Positions 1 to 5,819 of a DNA stretch of 53,007 nt are shown here, in pieces. The notes under the pieces were generated by a model. The model was not told the origin of the DNA, made no database searches, and saw nothing but the letters and a program-made list of their open reading frames with translations. Position 1 is the first letter of the stretch; each line of letters begins with the position of its first letter. The stretch comes from Halonotius terrestris. GTDB taxonomy: Archaea; Halobacteriota; Halobacteria; Halobacteriales; Haloferacaceae. A program made the translations under genes and the position numbers. Where the stretch lies: assembly GCF_006861665.1 (NCBI RefSeq), contig NZ_RKLU01000002.1, positions 449,458 to 502,464 of the forward strand. Direction: 5' to 3'.

Positions 1-2
1 CA

Positions 3-92
3 GCTACAATCGAGGAAGTCTTCGGAGAAATCAAGCACGCGGTCACGCGTTGTGCTGTCGAGTTTGGCGAGGCTGTCGCCGGTGAACAGTAA
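3..92 (+). CDS. 3' end of an unidentified chromosomal gene (partial)
   Basis: An open frame runs in from the left edge and ends at TAA 90-92. The 29 visible residues (starting ATIEEVFGEIKHAV and ending AVAGEQ) are mostly GC-ending codons typical of a haloarchaeal chromosome. It lies just upstream of the tRNA-His gene, outside the mobile element. Too little is visible to assign a family, so no function is offered. The opposite strand is also open here, as is common in GC-rich DNA, so the strand assignment is likely but not certain. Confidence 0.5.
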   Translation, partial: ATIEEVFGEIKHAVTRCAVEFGEAVAGEQ

Positions 93-290
93 GTCGAGTG
101 TCGCCCCCGCGAACGCGCTTTTCGGGAAGCTGGTGTCCAACTGCGAGGCGAGTTGTCGGTGGTTTTTGACGTAGATCTTGTCCGTTATGGCCACAACTAC
201 CCGGCTGTAGCGGGGGCGACGACAAAAACGTCGCGCTCGGCGGTCGCTCGCTGGATGCCAGCCGTTGCCGCGGAGTCCCCGAGTCGTAAC

Positions 291-299
291 GTATATCTT
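291..299 (+). promoter_or_regulatory. TATA box of the tRNA-His gene
   Basis: GTATATCTT lies about 30 bases before the tRNA-His 5' end at 326, the expected archaeal TATA spacing. The 93-325 interval holds no convincing gene; this box is its only recognisable signal. Confidence 0.5.
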
Positions 300-325
300 C
301 CCGAGTGGAATACGATTGGATGCGT

Positions 326-399
326 GTCCGGGGTAGGGTAGTGGACTATCCTTCAGCCTTGTGGAGGCTGAGACGCGGGTTCGATTCTCGCCCCTGGAC
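326..399 (+). tRNA. tRNA-His (anticodon GTG), integration target
   Basis: The cloverleaf folds by eye. Acceptor strands are 327-333 (TCCGGGG) and 392-398 (CCCTGGA). The anticodon stem is CAGCC/GGCTG (354-358/366-370) with loop TTGTGGA and anticodon GTG at 361-363. The T arm is GCGGG/CTCGC around TTCGATT. An extra G at 326 opposite C399 gives the G-1:C73 pair diagnostic of tRNA-His. No CCA is encoded and no intron is seen. The 3' half of the gene (355-399) forms the start of the attachment site, so insertion left an intact tRNA. Confidence 0.95.
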
Positions 400-403
400 C
401 TTC
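355..403 (+). repeat. attL: 49-bp direct repeat in tRNA-His 3' part
   Basis: Identical over 49 bases to 46748-46796; the match stops at base 354 on the left (C versus T) and 404 on the right (A versus T). It covers the tRNA anticodon arm through C73 and four downstream bases, the usual crossover region for tyrosine integrases. Confidence 0.93.
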
Positions 404-509
404 ATCGCGGTGCTGTACTGCGGTTTTCTTAGGTTGTTCAGTCAAAGGTAACATCGTTTCACGGCTTCCCGAAAACTACCGTGACAAAATCGCCAGACGG
501 CGTACACCC

Positions 510-519
510 TTTAAAAATA
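510..519 (+). promoter_or_regulatory. TATA box of the integrase gene
   Basis: TTTAAAAATA is centred about 26 bases before ATG 541. This predicts a leaderless transcript starting at or next to that ATG and argues against the upstream in-frame GTG at 481. Confidence 0.55.
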
Positions 520-540
520 TCAGGGCTAATACATTATCAT

Positions 541-1650
541 ATGAGCAACCAAAACGAAGTCAAAGCAGTACCGGAGAAAACGAAGAAACGATTGAACGAC
601 CGACAACTCACCGACTACGAGAACTACATGCAGCAACTGGTGGATTGGCTGCTAAACATCGGCAAGAACGTAGACAAAGCGGAAGGCTACAGCAGCCATA
701 CCGTCGAGACCGCAGTCTACCAGATCGACAAGTTCCACCGATTCATCTGGGACGAAGCCGAAGACGGCTACACCTTACAAATTACTACGGATCACGCGGA
801 TCAGTACATGCAGCATATCGCGGTTGAGGACTGGCAGCAGTCGTACAAAGCAAGTCTTCAGAAGTCGGTGAAGCGTGAGATGAAGTTCCGGACTCATCGG
901 CGTGGCGGCAGTACTTGGAATCCGGAGATCAGCTACTACGACAACGGTTCCACCCACCAGCCACGAGACTTCCTGTCCAAAGAAGAACGCATCAAAATCA
1001 GGGAGGCGGCACTGAGCTACGGGTCGATTCCCAGTTACTCCAACCTGACTAAGGAGGAGCGGGATGAGTGGAAGAGTTACTTGGCGCAGCGGTTTGAGTT
1101 GCCGAAGAACAAGGTGGAGAAGAAGCACTGGGGCAGGGCGAATAGTTACAAGTTCCCGTCATTGGTTTGGACGAGTCTTGACGCCGGTCTGCGTCCGATT
1201 GAGGTGGAGCGGGCTGTTGTAGACTGGGTGGACTTGGAGAATAACGTGTTGCGGATTCCGAAGCAGGACTCCAGTAAAAACCAGAACAACTGGGTTGTCG
1301 CGTTGACGGATAGAACAGCAACCGCACTGGAGAAATGGCTGGAGGAACGCGAAAAGTACGATAAGTATAGTGGGCGTGATGAGTTGTGGTTGACGCGCCG
1401 TGGCAACCCGTACAGCAGCGACTCGTTAAGCTACTTGATGAAGAACCTGTGTGATGAGGCTGGGATTAGTTACGAGAACCGTGAGATGACTTGGTACACG
1501 ATCAGGCATTCAGTCGGTACACAAATGACACGGGAAGAAGGACTCGCAGCCACACAATCGCAGTTGAGACATGAGGATGAACGAACCACGATGAGATACG
1601 ACCAAGCACCAGTCGAAGACCGGCAAGAAGCTCTCGACAAAATGGGCTAA
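541..1650 (+). CDS. int: Tyrosine recombinase, element integrase
   Basis: A 369-residue phage/XerD-type tyrosine recombinase that would insert and excise the element at tRNA-His. A SAM-like N-terminal DNA-binding region (about 25-115) is followed by the catalytic domain. Visible catalytic positions are the first Arg in SLDAGLRPIEV, a beta-hairpin Lys in LRIPKQDSSKN, box II WYTIRHS, a His in SQLRHEDE and the nucleophile Tyr in TMRYDQAP. Box II has Tyr where the HxxR His usually sits, a variant that also seems common in haloarchaeal integrases. The gene starts 138 bases after attL and reads away from the tRNA. The gene is intact and not split by att, unlike SSV-type integrases. ATG 541 is chosen over GTG 481 because of the TATA spacing. 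Confidence 0.93.
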   Translation: MSNQNEVKAVPEKTKKRLNDRQLTDYENYMQQLVDWLLNIGKNVDKAEGYSSHTVETAVYQIDKFHRFIWDEAEDGYTLQITTDHADQYMQHIAVEDWQQSYKASLQKSVKREMKFRTHRRGGSTWNPEISYYDNGSTHQPRDFLSKEERIKIREAALSYGSIPSYSNLTKEERDEWKSYLAQRFELPKNKVEKKHWGRANSYKFPSLVWTSLDAGLRPIEVERAVVDWVDLENNVLRIPKQDSSKNQNNWVVALTDRTATALEKWLEEREKYDKYSGRDELWLTRRGNPYSSDSLSYLMKNLCDEAGISYENREMTWYTIRHSVGTQMTREEGLAATQSQLRHEDERTTMRYDQAPVEDRQEALDKMG

Positions 1651-1860
1651 CAACACTCCGCCTCTCCCCTCTATTCTCTAGTTGCGCGTAATCCCTGTAC
1701 AATACTAAGTCGTTCAGTGATTGAAGCCTGATTCAAAACCGTCAGTCCAACCTGTTTAGTACTGGTATGACCTGATCCTGGGCTGGTTTTCATAGCCTTG
1801 TCCCGGAAGTGAAAGTCAACAACCCATTGATATTTGATTGTTGATTTCGAGTGTTCTCGT

Positions 1861-2358
1861 ATGAGTATTGAGATTGAGGAGGCTTCAGGAGCTAAGGAGG
1901 GTTTTCGATCTGTTGATGCTGAACCCCCGGATGGGATCTCTGTGGTTCCGTCTGGTATTGATGAGCACAATTCTCAACAGTTCGTGGTGTATCCTGATGG
2001 CACGGAGACAGTGAGAAAATTGCTGGAGCAGAACGGTATTGACTATGTTTCTTTGGATGTTGAGGAAGATACTTCGACACTGGTTCTCCGGTCTGAAGAA
2101 ATTATTATTCCAACAATTTATATCGCTTACACAGTTGTAAGAGATAATTGGGATCAGATCAAATGGCTTGTTCAGAAGTTGTCAGGGTTTTATTCTAAGA
2201 GGTACGACCAAGATGTTGAGTTTACTGTTGAACAGGAGACCGAGAGTGGGGAAACCGTTCGAATAACATATAATGGTCCTGCGGAAGAGATCGAGACTGT
2301 CTTAGATAAAATCGCTTCGACTGTCGGGGTAGAGGTGGAAGATGAACAAGACGATTGA
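1861..2358 (+). CDS. Hypothetical acidic protein, first of a coupled pair
   Basis: A 165-residue protein with no family that I recognise. The N-terminal third looks disordered and acidic. The C-terminal part (about 100-160) has a predicted helix-strand-strand-helix order with a long amphipathic helix (DNWDQIKWLVQKLSGF) and alternating strands, ending in an acidic tail. ATG 1861 is preferred because GATATTTG at 1829-1836 gives a TATA box at the leaderless distance. The next gene starts inside its last codons (ATG 2342), so the two are probably translated together. Possible roles such as a sensor or antitoxin-like partner are only guesses from context. Confidence 0.75.
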   Translation: MSIEIEEASGAKEGFRSVDAEPPDGISVVPSGIDEHNSQQFVVYPDGTETVRKLLEQNGIDYVSLDVEEDTSTLVLRSEEIIIPTIYIAYTVVRDNWDQIKWLVQKLSGFYSKRYDQDVEFTVEQETESGETVRITYNGPAEEIETVLDKIASTVGVEVEDEQDD

Positions 2359-3121
2359 AGAGTTTGTTGAGGAGTACACTGAAACGGTTCAGGACTGTGA
2401 GAGGTTTACCTTTCTTCCTCGTGGAGAAAGTTACCAGAAAGAAGCGATCAAGAGCCTGTCTGAGTTATTAGAGAAGTCTGGTGATATCCGTATGGAGATG
2501 ATTGAGCAAGGAGATGAAGAAGCTGCTAATCAGGTTCTTGCTTTGAGGTGTATGATTCAAGCCCTCCGATACGAACTCAAGATGTGGATAGATCTAAAAG
2601 AAGAAGACTGGGGAAGTGCTTGGAATGCACTGGTGGACGCTCAGGATTCTGCGAAAAGTGCTAGATCTGCTCATGATCTTGCCGAGCAATGTAATGTAGA
2701 GAATTATCTTGGGAAGTTAGAGATGGTTGAGAAGTTCGTTTTCCCGCCTCAAACTTTCAATAGTCCAGGGCTCTATGTGGAAACTTTTCTTTGTTCTATC
2801 TGCGGCGAAGACTACAGCGAGTGTGAACATATTGCTGGAGAACCGTATTGGGGCTTCTTTTGCCAAAGAGTGGTAGACAATATCGCAGGTACAAGAGAGG
2901 TATCTATCGTTGAGAATCCAGAGGATAAGAAGGCAAGAATGACTGAACACATCACAGATGATGGAATGATAAGAGACCAACTCACTTGGAAAAAGAGAGA
3001 AATGACTGAAGAGGAGAAAGAGAATTATGAAGACCAAGATGATGACTCACTCATCACTCGTGGAATTGTAATGACGGCTGATGATTCTGAAACGGATTTC
3101 ACAGAATATTTTCCTGATTAG
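2342..3121 (+). CDS. Hypothetical zinc-binding protein, second of a coupled pair
   Basis: A 259-residue protein overlapping the upstream gene by 17 bases. The N-terminal half (1-130) is helical and rich in Glu/Lys/Ala (SAWNALVDAQDSAKSARSAH), suggesting a helical bundle. At about residues 151-170 is a clear metal site of the pattern C-x2-C-x7-C-x-H-x2-G-x2-Y (starting CSICGEDYSECEH). The C-terminal third is charged. Similar Cys/His knuckles occur in phage and accessory-region proteins of unknown function. Base composition is lower in GC than the integrase. The function is unknown; the pair could be a small two-gene accessory system. Confidence 0.8.
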   Translation: MNKTIEEFVEEYTETVQDCERFTFLPRGESYQKEAIKSLSELLEKSGDIRMEMIEQGDEEAANQVLALRCMIQALRYELKMWIDLKEEDWGSAWNALVDAQDSAKSARSAHDLAEQCNVENYLGKLEMVEKFVFPPQTFNSPGLYVETFLCSICGEDYSECEHIAGEPYWGFFCQRVVDNIAGTREVSIVENPEDKKARMTEHITDDGMIRDQLTWKKREMTEEEKENYEDQDDDSLITRGIVMTADDSETDFTEYFPD

Positions 3122-3183
3122 ACCTAGTATCTATAACCTCTAATCTGTAGATTGTTCATCAGGCAACATGATTTTGAGGTGGT

Positions 3184-3258
3184 TGCATAGTTTTCTTATT
3201 TAAGTAGTTGAGTTACCTATGCATAGCTTAGTTATTTAAAGGTAGAGAGTTACCTATG
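3184..3258. repeat. Tandem 37-bp duplication covering promoter of the AbiE-like pair
   Basis: Two imperfect direct copies (3184-3221 and 3220-3258) each contain TGCATAG, a TATA-like TTATTTAA (3196-3203; 3232-3239) and AGTTACCTATG (3211-3221; 3248-3258). The second TATA is about 27 bases before ATG 3263, so it fits as the working, leaderless promoter. A 10-bp palindrome CTATGCATAG (3217-3226) spans the junction. The layout is what an autoregulated toxin-antitoxin promoter would look like; binding is inferred. Confidence 0.7.
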
Positions 3259-3262
3259 TATT

Positions 3263-3874
3263 ATGTTGTTGAAGAAGCCGGAGAAAACACGTGGAATTAC
3301 GAAGGAACGTATTCTACGTGTTCTTCTCAACCATACCGGCGAGGATATTACGAAGTACCGGTTGTCGAAGCTTGCTGAAGTTTCAGAGCCTTGGTGCAGA
3401 GAATACACCGAGAAACTGGAAGAGAAAGGGTTGGTCAAAGATACTGAGGTGTTGAAGCCGGTGGAACTGTATCGGTTGTGGAGTGATATTCGTATTGAGC
3501 CGAATCGGTTGGAGGTGTCACTTCAGCAGCCGATGGAGTTGTTAAAGGAAGTGGATTTTCGGTATGCGTTTACGACGTATCAGGCTGAGAACTTGACTCA
3601 GGGATTCCTATTCGCATCGACGACTGATTTCTATATCCCTCCAGACCAGATCGAGGACTGGCTTAGCGTTGTAGAAAACAAAGGTTTGCTTGGCGGTGGG
3701 AACACCCGTATCAGAGTTCTCGACGACCACGTATTCTACAACGAAGGAAAGGTAGACGGATACTCTACTGTTTCCACCCCTCAACTAATCCTCGATCTGC
3801 TTGATGAAGGCGGACCGTGCAGGGAAGCGGCTGAGAAGCTTATCGATTCTTTTCATGGTGATCAAAAGTGGTGA
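3263..3874 (+). CDS. AbiEi-like winged-helix antitoxin
   Basis: A 203-residue protein with an N-terminal winged helix-turn-helix (about 10-60; ERILRVLLNH, YRLSKLAEVSEPW, LEEKGLVKD) and a mixed alpha/beta C-terminal domain. Its stop overlaps the start of a nucleotidyltransferase. In type IV AbiE systems, a winged-helix AbiEi is encoded upstream of AbiEii, represses its own promoter and counteracts the toxin. Here the repeats at 3184-3258 would be the natural operator. Start ATG 3263 fits the TATA box at 3232-3239. The assignment rests on architecture and gene order; sequence identity to characterised AbiEi is not obvious. Confidence 0.7.
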   Translation: MLLKKPEKTRGITKERILRVLLNHTGEDITKYRLSKLAEVSEPWCREYTEKLEEKGLVKDTEVLKPVELYRLWSDIRIEPNRLEVSLQQPMELLKEVDFRYAFTTYQAENLTQGFLFASTTDFYIPPDQIEDWLSVVENKGLLGGGNTRIRVLDDHVFYNEGKVDGYSTVSTPQLILDLLDEGGPCREAAEKLIDSFHGDQKW

Positions 3875-4677
3875 GGCAGTACTATGTTCCGCAGGTTACG
3901 GAGTTGTCTGAGCAGCAGCTCGAATCTGTTTTTGAAGTTGTTGAGCCGCCTGTCTGTTTACTTGGTGGCTGGGCTGTCCATCTCCACGTTAATCCAGGTT
4001 TCCAGTCGGAGCATGGACGAGAATACATCGGTTCCAGAGACATCGACCTCGGTGTCCACGTAGACACCGGTTGGAGCGACGAAGAGATTGTTGAGAAGTC
4101 TGTAGGCAAGTCTATCATGGGTATTGAGGAGCTTGGATACACGAAAAGCCGGTTCGGCTTTGTCCAGAACTTTCTACGAGATACTCAGGAACGCATCACA
4201 GAAGAAGAAGCCAACCAGTACGGCATGCATGAGGTATTCCAAGTCTACGTTGATGTGATTCCGGATACAGCCGAGTTAGAAAATTTCCGGGAAGCATTTG
4301 GGTTCAAACCTCCGGCAGAACCGCTCTTGGAATCAGTGTTTGAGGAGAGTATTGGTGAGCCGTTGTCGGACTACGTTTCGTGGTCGCCTCAGCCTGAGAA
4401 ACGGATTGTGCCTCCGGAACTGTTAGCAGCGATGAAAATCAGGTCACTCCCGGATCGAGATAAGAGCCACAAACGGGTGAAAGATGTCGCAGACCTACAC
4501 GCCCTACTCTGGTACGTCAAAGACTACAATGAAATGAAAACCGGAGTCAAGAAACACGTATCAGAACAGGACTTGACCCGTCTCGACAAAGCAGTCAGTC
4601 AAGAAGTATTCGAAGACGCAGCCCAACTACTACAAATCAACCCGGAGATCATCACCGAATCAATCCAAAGACTCTAA
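3868..4677 (+). CDS. AbiEii-like nucleotidyltransferase toxin
   Basis: A 269-residue polymerase-beta-fold nucleotidyltransferase of the AbiEii/MenT class. Visible motifs are the GG loop (CLLGGWAVHLH, about residue 30), the metal-binding SRDIDLG (about 58-63), and a C-terminal helix with MKIRSLPDRDKSHKRVKDV, matching the family's conserved Lys and KD pair. Such enzymes act as toxins by transferring nucleotides to RNA or protein targets and cause growth arrest or abortive infection. Starts at GTG 3868, overlapping the antitoxin stop by seven bases, so translation is coupled. It is followed by a hairpin at 4698-4723. Confidence 0.78.
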   Translation: MVRQYYVPQVTELSEQQLESVFEVVEPPVCLLGGWAVHLHVNPGFQSEHGREYIGSRDIDLGVHVDTGWSDEEIVEKSVGKSIMGIEELGYTKSRFGFVQNFLRDTQERITEEEANQYGMHEVFQVYVDVIPDTAELENFREAFGFKPPAEPLLESVFEESIGEPLSDYVSWSPQPEKRIVPPELLAAMKIRSLPDRDKSHKRVKDVADLHALLWYVKDYNEMKTGVKKHVSEQDLTRLDKAVSQEVFEDAAQLLQINPEIITESIQRL

Positions 4678-4697
4678 ATCTTGATGTATAAAGGCAG

Positions 4698-4723
4698 ATG
4701 CCCTGAAGGGGATCGCCGGGCAT
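4698..4723. terminator. Hairpin between convergent genes
   Basis: ATGCCC (4698-4703) and GGGCAT (4718-4723) form a stem between the convergent ends of the AbiEii-like gene and the small minus-strand gene. No T-tract follows, so a termination role is tentative. Confidence 0.35.
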
Positions 4724-4730
4724 ATAGGTG

Positions 4731-4979
4731 TTAGTAGGCGGTGTGGCGTTCGATGTTTTCGGCTTCCGGGTTTTCTTCCATTATTCCTTTTGCCTCTGTT
4801 TTTGCGCTGGAGAGTTTGTAGAATCCTACTGGTTTTACTACGCCGTGGATGATCAGGTCAAGGTCGTAATCTTCTCCGGACTTCTGAATCCGTACATCAA
4901 CGTCCTTCTCTTTGTGCTTCCAGTAGTATACGTCGTCATCCGGTGTTTCAACCGTCCTGTAGCCTTCTGGAGCTTCCAT
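4731..4979 (-). CDS. Small hypothetical protein (82 aa)
   Basis: An 82-residue acidic soluble protein (starts MEAPEGYRTVET) with a predicted short beta-rich core (DVYYWKHKEKDVDVRIQKSG; YDLDLIIHGV) and a C-terminal helix. It lies 13 bases downstream of a zinc-ribbon gene on the same strand and is probably cotranscribed with it. I do not recognise the family. Codon usage resembles its neighbours, supporting a real gene. Confidence 0.65.
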   Translation of the reverse strand: MEAPEGYRTVETPDDDVYYWKHKEKDVDVRIQKSGEDYDLDLIIHGVVKPVGFYKLSSAKTEAKGIMEENPEAENIERHTAY

Positions 4980-4992
4980 TCTAAATCACCTG

Positions 4993-5319
4993 TTATAGTT
5001 CGCTGATGGCGTCGTCGATCTTTTCCTTAGCGTCAGTCAGTTTCTGGATTTGTTCTTGTTTGCTGCCTTCGTACTGCTGTACTGCTTTTTCGAGTTCGTC
5101 GGATATATCGATTAGTTGTTCGGCTAAGGCAGTGTCAGGATCGTATGCAACGATGTATGCTTCTACTTCTTCGACGGCTTTGCTGTGTTCGTAGCTGAGA
5201 TGGTATTTTTCGCTCTCATTCTCAGCGCAGCCGTTGCATATCGGCACAACTTCACTGTCTGCATCGGGTTTGATCCATAGATCGTGCTGGTTTCCGCAGT
5301 TTCCAAATGCACATTTCAT
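4993..5319 (-). CDS. Zinc-ribbon coiled-coil protein (108 aa)
   Basis: A 108-residue protein. The N-terminus carries two Cys pairs (MKCAFGNCGNQHDLW and ICNGCAENE), a probable treble-clef or ribbon zinc site. The rest is a long helix with heptad-like spacing (LEKAVQQYEGSKQEQIQKL). Possibly DNA- or protein-binding. The start ATG at 5319 is supported by TTTATAAAG about 27 bases upstream, giving a leaderless transcript shared with the gene at 4731-4979. Confidence 0.72.
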   Translation of the reverse strand: MKCAFGNCGNQHDLWIKPDADSEVVPICNGCAENESEKYHLSYEHSKAVEEVEAYIVAYDPDTALAEQLIDISDELEKAVQQYEGSKQEQIQKLTDAKEKIDDAISEL

Positions 5320-5341
5320 TAACTAGTAATTATACCTCAGT

Positions 5342-5350
5342 CTTTATAAA
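5342..5350 (-). promoter_or_regulatory. TATA box for the 5319-4731 operon
   Basis: Read on the minus strand, TTTATAAAG is centred 27 bases before ATG 5319. Confidence 0.6.
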
Positions 5351-5495
5351 CCCAAGGTGGTATATCCTTCTAAATGTAAGACAACTTTTTAAATAATATA
5401 GGTAATAAGTAAGATAATGGCTTAGTTAGTTGAAGAACTCTGAGGCGTGGAAAAACCCCTCTAATAAAACTCGACCAGGTAAACCAACTCACAGA

Positions 5496-5729
5496 ATGAA
5501 TCCACAGACAATACTCGAAGAATACGGACTCACACGAGAAACCACCGCCCAATACATAGACGCAATCACCCGAAGCAACCAAACACAAACCGCAGAAGAA
5601 CTACAAGTCTCACGCGACACAATCAACCGCTACAAAAACGCCTTCGCAGAAATGAACCCAGAAGAACGCCTACTACTCATCACCACACTAACCCAAAACA
5701 AACTATTAGACCACGCCACAGAACGGTAG
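5496..5729 (+). CDS. Small HTH protein (77 aa)
   Basis: A 77-residue protein (starts MNPQTILEEYGLTRETT) with a helix-turn-helix in TAEELQVSRDTINRYKNA (about residues 28-45) and a second helical segment (NPEERLLLITTLTQNKLL). It looks like a short sigma/transposase-type HTH family that is frequent on haloarchaeal plasmids and may regulate element genes. ATG 5496 is preferred over the upstream TTG 5430 because the extra 22 residues are low-quality and basic. It is transcribed alone, towards the methyltransferase. Confidence 0.72.
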   Translation: MNPQTILEEYGLTRETTAQYIDAITRSNQTQTAEELQVSRDTINRYKNAFAEMNPEERLLLITTLTQNKLLDHATER

Positions 5730-5819
5730 TACTCCTTCAACACGCACACCCGTTATATCCAGGAATTTTGGTCTTTGGCAAATACATATCAGTGTTGAGG
5801 AAGACACACGATGTAATCA

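Noticed and set aside
541-1650. SSV-type split integrase
   Set aside because: The gene is complete and lies wholly inside the element; the att repeat does not interrupt it.
3184-3258. Short CRISPR array
   Set aside because: Only two imperfect units, overlapping by two bases with no spacer between them and containing TATA boxes; no cas genes occur anywhere in the window, and the CARF protein alone does not imply CRISPR.
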